In this document: in pieces, positions 55,634 through 64,000 of the stretch
Layout of the letters: every line of letters begins with the position of its first letter
Position numbering within the stretch: the stretch's first letter is position 1
NCBI RefSeq assembly: GCF_000286955.2
Contig: NZ_AJYK02000115.1
Span: 44,518-108,517 of the forward strand
Length of the DNA stretch: 64,000 nucleotides
Direction: 5' to 3'
Source of the DNA: Vibrio rumoiensis 1S-45
Lineage (GTDB): Bacteria; Pseudomonadota; Gammaproteobacteria; Enterobacterales; Vibrionaceae
Translations under genes and position numbers: made by a program
The notes under the pieces: model-generated
The model's database searches: none
Told to the model about the DNA's origin: nothing
Seen by the model: the letters and a program-made list of their open reading frames with translations, nothing else

Positions 55634-56635
55634 ATGAGCTCATCAGACAAATATGGAAAACTACTGGTTGAAGGGAAAAATCTGATTAAAGATTTCCCAA
55701 TCAGCAGCAGTACATTAAAACAACCTATGATGCGTGCGATCAACGACGTGTCATTCAAAATGTACAAAAGCCGCGGCTTAGCGGTTGTGGGTGAATCAGG
55801 TTCTGGTAAATCCACCACAGCTAAAATGATCGCTAAAATGTACTCCCCGACTGCAGGTACGATTGAGTACAAAGGTCGTGATATTCAAGAGATCAAAAAG
55901 AAACAAGATCTTATGCACTACCGCGAAGGTGTGCAAATGGTATGGCAAGACCCATTTGGTTCATTAAACCCAACTCACAATATTTTCCATCATATTGCTC
56001 GCCCTTTGATCATTCACAATAAAGTGAAAGCGAGTGATAAGAAGGAACTTCAAGAGCGTATTTACGAGCTTTTAGAGCAAGTGGGCTTGAACCCAGCCAA
56101 AGAAACAGCGGCAAAGTTCCCGCATCAACTTTCTGGCGGCCAACGTCAGCGTGTCAACCTAGCACGTAACATCGCAGTAGGCGCAGAAGTCGTGCTTGCG
56201 GATGAACCAACCTCGATGTTGGATGTATCAATCCGTGCTGGTGTTTTGAACTTGATGGAAGAAATGAAGTTCGACAAACAAATGTCACTACTTTACATCA
56301 CGCACGACATCGCCACCGCGCGTTATATTGCTGAAGATCTTTCGGTAATGTATGTCGGTCACATGGTGGAATGGGGGGATACCGATGAGATCATCCACGA
56401 TCCTCAACACCCATATACTCAACTTTTAGTGTCTGCCGTTCCGGATCCAAAAAAATCGATCCATGAAAAGTTAAAAGGCAATAAAGGTGAGATCCCACTA
56501 TGGACACCAGAGTCAGTTGGTTGTCCATTTGCCGGTCGCTGCTTGCATGTCACGGATAAATGTCGTGAAAAAATGCCAGGCGTCACCCAACTAGCAGACA
56601 ATCACTTTGTTCGTTGTTACTTATTTGAAAAATAA
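55634..56635 (+). CDS. Chitobiose ABC transporter ATPase 2 (DppF/OppF type)
   Basis: Second ATPase, 333 residues, forming the heterodimer with the preceding gene product. Walker A GESGSGKST (about residue 54), Q-loop MVWQDPFGSLNP, signature LSGGQRQRV, Walker B VLADEPTSMLD, switch YITHDIAT. The C-terminal CPFAGRCLHVTDKC cysteine segment parallels that of ATPase 1. A ribosome site (GGAGA) precedes the ATG. A 136-base gap then separates transport genes from the cytoplasmic enzymes. Confidence 0.93.
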   Translation: MSSSDKYGKLLVEGKNLIKDFPISSSTLKQPMMRAINDVSFKMYKSRGLAVVGESGSGKSTTAKMIAKMYSPTAGTIEYKGRDIQEIKKKQDLMHYREGVQMVWQDPFGSLNPTHNIFHHIARPLIIHNKVKASDKKELQERIYELLEQVGLNPAKETAAKFPHQLSGGQRQRVNLARNIAVGAEVVLADEPTSMLDVSIRAGVLNLMEEMKFDKQMSLLYITHDIATARYIAEDLSVMYVGHMVEWGDTDEIIHDPQHPYTQLLVSAVPDPKKSIHEKLKGNKGEIPLWTPESVGCPFAGRCLHVTDKCREKMPGVTQLADNHFVRCYLFEK

Positions 56636-56771
56636 ACCATTGAAAGCTGAGGTCACCTCATATTTCAAGCTTCAATAACGCAACACGTTTTACACATTGT
56701 CTGATTCAACGTCGATATGCTCTTATTCATTAGAGTGAGAGCTATCAACCAGACAGAGGCTCGGAGCACTC

Positions 56772-58502
56772 ATGCAAATTCTTACTAACCATATTGGTTA
56801 CCCATGTTTTAGCAGCAAAAATGCCGTTGTACTTGCCTCAACTTTAGATGAGAACATTACCGCTCAACTGATCAATGCCAAAACTCATCGTGTTGAAAAT
56901 GAAATGGCAATTACGCCAGTAGGAAAAGTCGCCAATTGGCATCAAGGCCAATTTTACCGCATCGATTTTTCATCTTTCTCTACCGCTGGTCGCTATTATT
57001 TAGCGATAGGATCATCGCAATCCCATCCTTTTGAAATCAATAATAATCTATTGATGAAACAGACGTTTTCCGATGTGATGCATTACTTCAAATCCCAACG
57101 CTGTGGCGGTATTTTCGATCAACAAGATCGTCACATTCCATTGCTTAATCGCGATACGACTGTCGATGTACACGGTGGTTGGTACGATGCTTCCGGTGAT
57201 GTGAGTAAATATTTTAGCCACCTTTCATACGCTAATTATCTCAACCCACAACAAATCCCTATGGTGGTTTGGAACATGCTTAAAGGCTTGTCTCTGACTA
57301 CTGACATCAGTGATTTTGCTAAATTTTCTACGGTACGATTAACCGAAGAAGCCCTCTTTGGCGCTGATTTTTTAGTTCGTATGCAAAACCCTGAAGGCTT
57401 CTTTTACACAACCGTGTTTGATAAGTGGAGTAAGGATGTTAAACAACGCGAAATCTGCTCTTACCAAACACAAAACGGCGATAAGTTTGATGATTACCAA
57501 GCCGGTTTTCGCCAAGGCGGTGGTGTTGCCATTGCAGCCCTTGCTTCTGCTTCTCGCTTAGAACAACACGGTGACTATACACAAAATCAATACCTTGAGG
57601 CTGCGATTAAAGGCTATCAACACCTGTGCGAACACAATACTCAATATTTAAACGATGGTACGGAAAATATCATTGATGAATATTGCGCCTTGTTGGCAGC
57701 AACTGAGCTATTTAAAACCACGCAAAAAAATGAATTCTTACTTGAAGCAAGACGCTGGGCAACCGCATTAATGAACCGTCAATGTGGCGACCAAAATTTT
57801 TCACATTATTGGTCAGCCAATCAAGATGGCTCTCGCCCCTATTTTCACGCGTCAGAAGCCGGATTACCTGTCATTGCTTTAACCGAGTATTTATCGATTG
57901 AAAATGATGCTCCTTTGGCAAAACTCACGCAAAGTGTGATTGAAAATGCCTTACGCTTCGAGCTAACTATTACTCACAAAGTGAACAACCCATTTAGCTA
58001 TCCACGTCAATACGTGAAAGCAGTAGATGGCGAAAAACGAGAGGCCTTTTTTGTCGCCCAAAACAATGAATCTGGTTATTGGTGGCAAGGTGAAAATGCG
58101 CGTTTAGCATCGCTATCAACCATGGCCAGCATCGTTCAGTCATACATTAGCGACCCGGGTTTGAAGTGCCAATTAAAGCGCTTTGCACAATCGTCTTTAG
58201 ACTGGATTTTAGGGCTTAACCCATACGACATGTGCATGTTAGATGGCCACGGCCACAACAATCCAGATTACTTACCTGACCTTGGCTTTTTTAATGCCAA
58301 AGGCGGCGTGTGTAATGGCATAACTTCAGGTTTTGATGATGAGCAAGATATTGCATTTAACCCTGAAGGCCCAAAAGATGACATGCTACAAAACTGGCGC
58401 TGGGGCGAGCAATGGATCCCTCATGGCGCGTGGTACTTATTAGCTATCATAGCTCAGCAACATCATTTGGATACCGAACAAAAGGAATACTGCCATGACT
58501 AG
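56772..58502 (+). CDS. Cytoplasmic GH9 glycosidase, probable exo-beta-glucosaminidase
   Basis: A 576-residue protein with an N-terminal cellulase-type Ig-like domain (QILTNHIGYPCFSSKNAVVLAS...) and the GH9 (alpha/alpha)6 barrel. The catalytic-base region is VHGGWYDASGD (about residue 137), and the C-terminal signature is SLDWILGLNPYDMCMLDGHG. There is no signal peptide, so it acts on imported sugars inside the cell. These vibrio enzymes are often annotated endoglucanase. A Photobacterium relative was reported to be an exo-beta-D-glucosaminidase, which fits partly deacetylated chitobiose as substrate. AGGCTCGGAG precedes the ATG; it overlaps the next gene by 8 bases. Confidence 0.87.
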   Translation: MQILTNHIGYPCFSSKNAVVLASTLDENITAQLINAKTHRVENEMAITPVGKVANWHQGQFYRIDFSSFSTAGRYYLAIGSSQSHPFEINNNLLMKQTFSDVMHYFKSQRCGGIFDQQDRHIPLLNRDTTVDVHGGWYDASGDVSKYFSHLSYANYLNPQQIPMVVWNMLKGLSLTTDISDFAKFSTVRLTEEALFGADFLVRMQNPEGFFYTTVFDKWSKDVKQREICSYQTQNGDKFDDYQAGFRQGGGVAIAALASASRLEQHGDYTQNQYLEAAIKGYQHLCEHNTQYLNDGTENIIDEYCALLAATELFKTTQKNEFLLEARRWATALMNRQCGDQNFSHYWSANQDGSRPYFHASEAGLPVIALTEYLSIENDAPLAKLTQSVIENALRFELTITHKVNNPFSYPRQYVKAVDGEKREAFFVAQNNESGYWWQGENARLASLSTMASIVQSYISDPGLKCQLKRFAQSSLDWILGLNPYDMCMLDGHGHNNPDYLPDLGFFNAKGGVCNGITSGFDDEQDIAFNPEGPKDDMLQNWRWGEQWIPHGAWYLLAIIAQQHHLDTEQKEYCHD

Positions 58503-59382
58503 TTTATTGGTCGGTATTGATGGCGGTGGTACTTCTTGTCGTGCACGTATACGCGATCATCAAGGCAACCTCCTTGGTGAAGGCAAAAGTGGCAGCGCCA
58601 ATATTTTATTAGGTGTCGAAGTGGCAATGGCGTCGATCATTGATGCGATTCATCAAGCGTGCCAACAAGCCGGCCTTAGCCAGCAAGACTATTCACGCAT
58701 GCATTTAGGCTTAGCGTTAGCCGCGGCTGAACAAAAATCGGCTTGGCATGAATTTATGGCACTACCGCATTCTTTTGCCAGCATGGTGCTTAATACCGAT
58801 GCTTATGGCGCATGCTTAGGTGCTCACAATGGTAATGATGGCGCGATTATGATTGCTGGCACAGGTTCGTGCGGAATTTTTATACAGCAAGGCCAACAAC
58901 ATATTGTCGGTGGCCGAGAGTTTCCGATCTCGGATCTTGGTGGTGGCGCGATCATGGGATTACGCCTTATTCAATACACCTTGTTAAGTCAAGATGGCAT
59001 AAAACCAAGCAGTCCAATCACGGAGATCGTGATGCAGCATTTTGATCACAGTATCGATGCCATTGTTGAATGGTCTAAAACTGCCAAGCCTTGTGATTAT
59101 GGGCAGTTTTCTCCACAAATTTTTGCTTGTGCCGCGGACAAAGATCAAGTGGCTTTAACACTACTGCAAGACACCGCCGCCGATATTGATATGTATTTAG
59201 TCGCGCTTATCAAAAAAGGCGCAAATGCCATTGCATTGATGGGCGGGATCGGTGAACGCATCGTGCCCTATCTCAGTAACCAAACACAATCACACCTAGT
59301 AGCCTCTCAAAACGATGCCATTGAAGGTGCCTTAATGATGGCAAACCATCCCCAACACAACTTGTATTCCGTGGTGGCTTAA
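58495..59382 (+). CDS. N-acetylglucosamine kinase, BadF/BadG type (GspK)
   Basis: Phosphorylates GlcNAc (and possibly glucosamine) with ATP. The 295-residue ASKHA-fold kinase has phosphate-1 motif LLVGIDGGGTSCRARI at the N-terminus, phosphate-2 MIAGTGSCGIF (about residue 120), the connecting ISDLGGGAIMG and the adenosine motif ALMGGIGERI near the C-terminus. It matches the chitin-operon kinase described in vibrios as glucosamine-specific kinase GspK or GlcNAc kinase. The 8-base overlap with the GH9 gene suggests coupled translation. Cytoplasmic. Confidence 0.9.
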   Translation: MTSLLVGIDGGGTSCRARIRDHQGNLLGEGKSGSANILLGVEVAMASIIDAIHQACQQAGLSQQDYSRMHLGLALAAAEQKSAWHEFMALPHSFASMVLNTDAYGACLGAHNGNDGAIMIAGTGSCGIFIQQGQQHIVGGREFPISDLGGGAIMGLRLIQYTLLSQDGIKPSSPITEIVMQHFDHSIDAIVEWSKTAKPCDYGQFSPQIFACAADKDQVALTLLQDTAADIDMYLVALIKKGANAIALMGGIGERIVPYLSNQTQSHLVASQNDAIEGALMMANHPQHNLYSVVA

Positions 59383-59422
59383 GATGGAACTAATAACAAC
59401 AAACACCTCAGAAGGTGACATT

Positions 59423-61342
59423 ATGAATTACCGAATTGATCTTGCTGTCCTTGAAGAAAAAGAAAATTACGCACGTTTTGGTTTAACTCTGCATAACTTA
59501 AGTGATCTGGATTTGCACGACTGGGCGATTCACCTGAGCTTTCGACGCTACATTCAGCCGGAATCCTTAACTCAAGGTCGCATTGAACAAGTGGGCGGTT
59601 ACTGTGTGATTCAGCCTCCCCAAGACAATTGCTTACTGGCTAATCATCATTATTATGTTGAGTTTGGATGCCAAACTTCACCTTTCCAATTATTGTCGGA
59701 TGGATTTGATGATGCCTTCATCCAAACCAAGATCGACAATGAGATAACCAATGTCGAAGTCACAGTGACTCCGATTGCTTTGGCATCCAGCTATAAACAG
59801 CGTTCAAGCACTCCAGTTGCAGCAGCCAACTTTGAAGGCGTTATTCCTAACCCTCAAAGCCAACAGCCACAACAAGGCCATTTTAATTTAACTCAGAATA
59901 TTGTTTTTCAATCGCACAGCAGCCAAGCAAACAGCGCATTAACCTGGCTTGCTGAAGAATTTAGCTTGGTTTTAGACAACACTATCAAAATGAGCAGCCA
60001 AGGCAATGTGTGCTTTGTGATCACCCCTAATTTAGCGGATGGTGCTTATAAACTTGAAGTACAAGAAAAACAAATCTTGCTAGAAGCGAATTCCACCAGC
60101 GGCTTTATGCATGCCAGTGCCAGCTTATTACAATTGGTCAGCCATCAAATTGATAACCAAAGCACTGAGCTTCCTTGCGTATTAATCCAAGATAAACCGC
60201 GCTTTAATCATCGCGGCATGATGTTAGATTGTGCTCGTCACTTTCATTCAGTTGCCACCGTTAAACGCCTGATCAACCAATTAGCCCAATTCAAATTCAA
60301 TGTTTTTCATTGGCACTTAACCGATGACGAAGGCTGGCGTATTGAAATTAAAGCCTTCCCTGAATTAACAAACATTGGTGCATGGCGTGGTTTGGACACC
60401 CCAATCGAACCGCAATATTCTAACTTAACAGGAACACATGGCGGCTTTTATAGCCAAGATGAAATCCGCGACATTATTAAATATGCCGCTGAGCGTAACA
60501 TCATAGTGATCCCTGAAATCGATATCCCGGGGCATTGCCGCGCTGCAATCAAATCGCTGCCGGATCTCTTGGTCGATCCAGACGATGAATCGGAATATCG
60601 CAGTATTCAATACTACACCGATAACGTGTTATCTCCGGGGCTAGAAGGCACTTACACCTTCTTAGATACCGTTTTAGAAGAAATTGCTCATCTATTTCCC
60701 GCGCCTTACATTCACATTGGCGCAGATGAAGTGCCGGACGGCGTATGGAAAAAAAGCCCAAAATGCCAAGCGTTAATGCAAGAACACGGCTATCAAGATG
60801 AGAAAGAATTACAAGGACACTTGCTGCGCCACGCTGAAGACAAACTGAAGTCTCTAGGTAAGCGTATGCTCGGTTGGGAAGAAGTTCAGCATGGCGACAA
60901 AGTCAGCAAAGACACCATCGTGTATTCATGGCACAGCGAAAAAGCCGGTTTGTACTGCGCTCGCAATGGCTATGATGTGGTGTTGCAACCCGCTCAATAC
61001 ACCTATTTCGATATCGTTCAAGACTATTCCTCAGAAGAGTTTGGTGTGAACTGGGCTGGCGTAGTGCCGCTAGAAAAATCCTATGGTTACGAACCGTTGT
61101 CTGAACTCGATCCAGAAGATCCCGTAAGGCAGCGTATTTTTGGTATTCAATGTGGTTTGTGGTGCGAAATTATCGATAACCAAGATCGGATTGATTACAT
61201 GGTTTTCCCTCGCCTTCTTGCGATTGCAGAAGCGTGTTGGACGGAAAAACAACACCGAGATTGGGATGATTTTCTCTCTCGACTATACGGACATTTGCCA
61301 ACTTTGACTCGTCAAGGTGTCAACTTCCGTCCTTTGAAATAG
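59423..61342 (+). CDS. Cytoplasmic beta-N-acetylhexosaminidase (GH20)
   Basis: Releases GlcNAc from short chitin oligomers. The 639-residue enzyme has an N-terminal all-beta domain (about residues 1-110), the GH20b domain, and the catalytic barrel with HRGMMLDCARHFHSV, FNVFHWHLTDDEGWRIEI and the catalytic Asp-Glu pair in YIHIGADEVPDGVW (about residue 437). There is no signal peptide. The start MNYRIDLAV at 59423 is chosen because GAAGG lies 7 bases upstream; an earlier ATG (59384) adds 13 residues and directly abuts the kinase gene. Confidence 0.93.
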   Translation: MNYRIDLAVLEEKENYARFGLTLHNLSDLDLHDWAIHLSFRRYIQPESLTQGRIEQVGGYCVIQPPQDNCLLANHHYYVEFGCQTSPFQLLSDGFDDAFIQTKIDNEITNVEVTVTPIALASSYKQRSSTPVAAANFEGVIPNPQSQQPQQGHFNLTQNIVFQSHSSQANSALTWLAEEFSLVLDNTIKMSSQGNVCFVITPNLADGAYKLEVQEKQILLEANSTSGFMHASASLLQLVSHQIDNQSTELPCVLIQDKPRFNHRGMMLDCARHFHSVATVKRLINQLAQFKFNVFHWHLTDDEGWRIEIKAFPELTNIGAWRGLDTPIEPQYSNLTGTHGGFYSQDEIRDIIKYAAERNIIVIPEIDIPGHCRAAIKSLPDLLVDPDDESEYRSIQYYTDNVLSPGLEGTYTFLDTVLEEIAHLFPAPYIHIGADEVPDGVWKKSPKCQALMQEHGYQDEKELQGHLLRHAEDKLKSLGKRMLGWEEVQHGDKVSKDTIVYSWHSEKAGLYCARNGYDVVLQPAQYTYFDIVQDYSSEEFGVNWAGVVPLEKSYGYEPLSELDPEDPVRQRIFGIQCGLWCEIIDNQDRIDYMVFPRLLAIAEACWTEKQHRDWDDFLSRLYGHLPTLTRQGVNFRPLK

Positions 61343-61420
61343 CGATTAGATTTCAAAGGCAAAAAGTTAAGAGCGATAAAAGTCTTCACTCAGGTTTATT
61401 TTTAAGTAAGGAACACATTA

Positions 61421-63826
61421 ATGAAATACGGTTTTTTCGACAATGACAATCGTGAATACGTCATCACTCGTCCAGACGTGCCGGCACCATGGACGAACTA
61501 CCTAGGCACAGAAAAATTCTGTACCGTTATTTCACACAATGCAGGTGGTTATTCTTTCTACAACTCACCTGAATACAATCGTGTGACTAAGTTCCGCCCG
61601 AACGCGTCATTTGACCGCCCGGGGCACTATGTCTATTTACGTGATGATGAGACTGGCGATTATTGGTCTATCTCATGGCAACCTGTCGCCAAAAGCCTAG
61701 ATGAAGCTTCTTATGAAGTTCGTCATGGTTTGTCATACTCTAAATTCAAGTGTGAATACAACGGCATTACTGCAACTAAAACCTTATTTGTACCAAAAGG
61801 TGAAGATGCAGAAGTGTGGGATGTAGTCATTAAAAACACCAGTGACAAGCCACGTACTATCAGTGCATTTTCGTTTGTGGAATTCTCTTTCAGCCACATT
61901 CAGTCGGATAATCAAAACCATCAGATGTCACTTTACTCTGCTGGCACAGAATACCGTAATGGTGTGATCGAATACGATCTGTATTACAACACCAATGATT
62001 TTGAAGGGTTTTACTACCTAGCTTCTACTTTTGATCCTGATTCTTACGACGGTCAACGCGATAGCTTCTTAGGTCTATACCGTGATGAAGCTAACCCGAT
62101 TGCAGTTGAACAAGGTCAATGTTCAAACTCAGCACAAACTTGTTATAACCACTGTGGTTCATTGCATAAACAATTTGTGATTCAGCCAGGTGAAGAAGTA
62201 CGCTTTGCTTACATTCTTGGCATGGGTAAAGGCAATGGTGAAAAGCTGCGCGCTAAATACCAAGATCTTGCTAACCTTGATGCTGACTTTGCTGGGATCA
62301 AAGCCCACTGGGATGAGCGTTGTAACAAGTTCCAAGTGAAATCACCAAACGAAGGTTTGGATACCATGATCAACGCATGGACTCTATATCAAGCAGAAAC
62401 GTGTGTCGTGTGGTCGCGCTTTGCTTCGTTCATTGAAGTTGGTGGTCGTACTGGCCTTGGTTACCGTGATACCGCGCAAGATGCGATTTCAGTACCTCAC
62501 GCCAACCCGAAAATGACCCGTAAACGTTTGGTTGATTTACTTCGCGGCCAAGTGAAAGCCGGTTACGGATTACACCTATTTGATCCTGATTGGTTTGATC
62601 CTGAAAAAGCCGATGTTGTGCCATCAAAATCACCAACCGTCGTGCCAACACCAAGCGATGAAGATAAGATCCACGGTATTGAAGATACCTGTTCCGACGA
62701 TCACTTATGGCTCGTTCCGACCATTTGTAAATACGTAATGGAAACCGGTGAAGAATCTTTCTTTGATGAAGTGATCCCTTATGCCGATGGCGGTGATGCC
62801 ACTGTGTACGAGCACATGAAAGCCGCGCTTGATTTCTCAGCAGAATACGTAGGTAACACCGGTATTTGTAAAGGCCTTCGCGCCGACTGGAACGACTGTC
62901 TAAACTTAGGCGGTGGTGAATCGTCTATGGTGTCTTTCCTTCATTATTGGGCATTACAAGAATTCATTGATCTAGCAAAACACTTAGGCAAAACAGACGA
63001 TATTGACACTTACAGCACCATGGCGGAAGGCGTTCGTCAGGCTTGTGAAACCCATCTTTGGGATGATGAAGGCGGCTGGTACATTCGCGGTTTAACTAAA
63101 AATGGCGACAAGATCGGTACTGCTCAACAAACTGAAGGTAAGATCCACTTAGAGTCCAATACTCTAGCGGTACTTTCCGGCGCGGTATCTCAAGAACGCG
63201 GTGAGCGCGCAATGGATTCGGTTGATGAGCACTTATACTCACCATACGGCCTGCACTTAAACTCGCCATCATTCGCAACACCAAATGATGACATTGGTTT
63301 TGTCACGCGTGTTTATCAAGGCGTAAAAGAAAACGGCGCGATCTTCTCGCACCCGAACCCTTGGGCGTGGGTAGCAGAAGCCAAGCTGGGTCGTGGCGAT
63401 CAAGCGATGAAGTTCTACGATGCTCTAAACCCATACAATCAAAATGACATGATTGAAACTCGCATTGCCGAACCTTACTCATACGTGCAATTTATCATGG
63501 GACGCGATCATCAAGATCATGGTCGAGCCAACCACCCTTGGTTAACCGGTACATCAGGTTGGGCTTACTTTGCCGTCACCAACTTCATGCTAGGTGTTCG
63601 AACTGGCTTTGAAGGTTTAACTGTCGATCCTTGTATCCCTACAGCATGGCCTGGTTTTGAAGTCACCCGTCAATGGCGTGGCGCAACGTACAAGATCACG
63701 GTGCAAAACCCGAATAATGTCAGCAAAGGCGTTCAATCCATCACAGTTAATGGTGAGGCCATTGAAGGTGCTATTCCGGTTCAAGCCGAAGGCAGCATTA
63801 ACGATATTATCGTGATTTTAGGCTAA
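61421..63826 (+). CDS. chbP: N,N'-diacetylchitobiose phosphorylase (GH94)
   Basis: Splits imported (GlcNAc)2 with inorganic phosphate to GlcNAc-1-phosphate and GlcNAc, saving ATP. The 801-residue enzyme equals the length of the Vibrio proteolyticus enzyme as I recall it. The N-terminal beta-sandwich begins MKYGFFDNDNREYVITRPDVPAPW. The helical catalytic barrel has the general-acid Asp in GLRADWNDCLNLGGGESSMV (about residue 492), and the phosphate-site region is TGTSGWAYFAVTNFMLGVR near the C-terminus. AAGGA precedes the ATG. It is followed by a hairpin and the mutase gene that uses its product. Confidence 0.95.
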   Translation: MKYGFFDNDNREYVITRPDVPAPWTNYLGTEKFCTVISHNAGGYSFYNSPEYNRVTKFRPNASFDRPGHYVYLRDDETGDYWSISWQPVAKSLDEASYEVRHGLSYSKFKCEYNGITATKTLFVPKGEDAEVWDVVIKNTSDKPRTISAFSFVEFSFSHIQSDNQNHQMSLYSAGTEYRNGVIEYDLYYNTNDFEGFYYLASTFDPDSYDGQRDSFLGLYRDEANPIAVEQGQCSNSAQTCYNHCGSLHKQFVIQPGEEVRFAYILGMGKGNGEKLRAKYQDLANLDADFAGIKAHWDERCNKFQVKSPNEGLDTMINAWTLYQAETCVVWSRFASFIEVGGRTGLGYRDTAQDAISVPHANPKMTRKRLVDLLRGQVKAGYGLHLFDPDWFDPEKADVVPSKSPTVVPTPSDEDKIHGIEDTCSDDHLWLVPTICKYVMETGEESFFDEVIPYADGGDATVYEHMKAALDFSAEYVGNTGICKGLRADWNDCLNLGGGESSMVSFLHYWALQEFIDLAKHLGKTDDIDTYSTMAEGVRQACETHLWDDEGGWYIRGLTKNGDKIGTAQQTEGKIHLESNTLAVLSGAVSQERGERAMDSVDEHLYSPYGLHLNSPSFATPNDDIGFVTRVYQGVKENGAIFSHPNPWAWVAEAKLGRGDQAMKFYDALNPYNQNDMIETRIAEPYSYVQFIMGRDHQDHGRANHPWLTGTSGWAYFAVTNFMLGVRTGFEGLTVDPCIPTAWPGFEVTRQWRGATYKITVQNPNNVSKGVQSITVNGEAIEGAIPVQAEGSINDIIVILG

Positions 63827-63833
63827 GACATTT

Positions 63834-63852
63834 GGGAGGCACTTTGCCTCCC
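63834..63852 (+). other. Intercistronic hairpin after chbP
   Basis: A perfect 8-bp stem GGGAGGCA / TGCCTCCC with loop CTT, then TCTTT. The weak U-run suggests partial termination or mRNA 3' protection rather than the operon end, because the mutase gene starts 27 bases later. Confidence 0.6.
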
Positions 63853-63879
63853 TCTTTAACGTTTGAAAAGGATGTCATT

Positions 63880-64000
63880 ATGATCAAATTTGGAACAGGC
63901 GGTTGGCGCGCCTTTATTGGGGAAGAGTTCACCCAAGCGAACGTGCGCCTTGTCGCGCAAGCGCTCGCCAATATCATTCAAAATAGATCGGAAGAGCGGT
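63880..64000 (+). CDS. Phosphohexomutase (phosphoglucomutase/phosphomannomutase family), 5' fragment
   Basis: An ATG with AAAGGAT upstream opens a frame MIKFGTGGWRAFIGEEF, the N-terminus of alpha-D-phosphohexomutases, in which the substrate-contacting TGGWRA loop is conserved. In the chitin pathway it would convert GlcNAc-1-P from ChbP to GlcNAc-6-P. Only about 35 codons (to 63984) are credible; the last codons (RSEER) are encoded by what looks like sequencing adapter. The catalytic phosphoserine is beyond the window. Confidence 0.85.
   Translation, partial: MIKFGTGGWRAFIGEEFTQANVRLVAQALANIIQNRSEER
63985..64000 (+). other. Probable Illumina adapter remnant
   Basis: The final 16 bases AGATCGGAAGAGCGGT match the beginning of the Illumina paired-end adapter. 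They come at the very end of the window inside a conserved reading frame, so the contig probably ends here with untrimmed adapter. Confidence 0.88.

Overview
The window is a stretch of a gamma-proteobacterial chromosome, almost certainly a member of the Vibrionaceae. Evidence for this is the AT-rich base composition, Vibrio-type gene content (VpsR-like regulator beside lysS, ChiS plus the chitobiose-uptake operon, ArcA next to thrABC) and dispersed intergenic repeats of the kind seen in vibrios. No mobile element, CRISPR array, rRNA or tRNA was seen. Assignments rest on motif recognition and remembered gene order; nothing was searched.

Layout. 1-7703 (minus strand): the housekeeping run xerD-dsbC-yqfB-recJ-prfB-lysS, followed by a truncated vpsR-like gene at the left edge. 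prfB carries the classical +1 programmed frameshift. 7840-14749: fldB, brnQ, trmN6, srmB, yaaA and an alanine/glycine symporter, each bounded by clear hairpin terminators. 14750-23405: a 0.7-kb gap, a small DUF3545-like gene, a hemerythrin protein, ung, grcA with an FNR-type box, then thrL-thrABC with a complete attenuator, and an RraA-like gene. 23815-29537: arcA (with a perfect FNR-type box upstream) and, convergent to it, arcB translationally coupled to a PAS-GGEEF diguanylate cyclase. 29538-35544: gltBD. 35667-45990: a DUF1499 protein, mtnN-btuF-yadS, tyrS, an M23 endopeptidase, erpA, hemL, a 37-residue membrane protein, an AI-2E-type permease and rsmC.

46295-64000 is the accessory highlight, a chitin-oligosaccharide module: the hybrid sensor kinase ChiS, a 1-kb regulatory gap, then a long plus-strand operon encoding a periplasmic binding protein, two permeases, two ATPases, a cytoplasmic GH9 enzyme, a BadF-type GlcNAc kinase, a cytoplasmic GH20 hexosaminidase, chitobiose phosphorylase and the start of a phosphohexomutase. 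Oligomers are bound in the periplasm, imported intact and split inside by hydrolysis or phosphorolysis. The resulting GlcNAc and GlcNAc-1-P would be funnelled to GlcNAc-6-P by the kinase and the mutase.

The most notable unexplained signal is a pair of 16-bp identical elements spaced exactly 30 bp apart upstream of this operon, built from 9-bp-phased TTTTAACG units; they are good candidates for ChiS operators. The last 16 bases of the window match an Illumina adapter and are probably not genomic.
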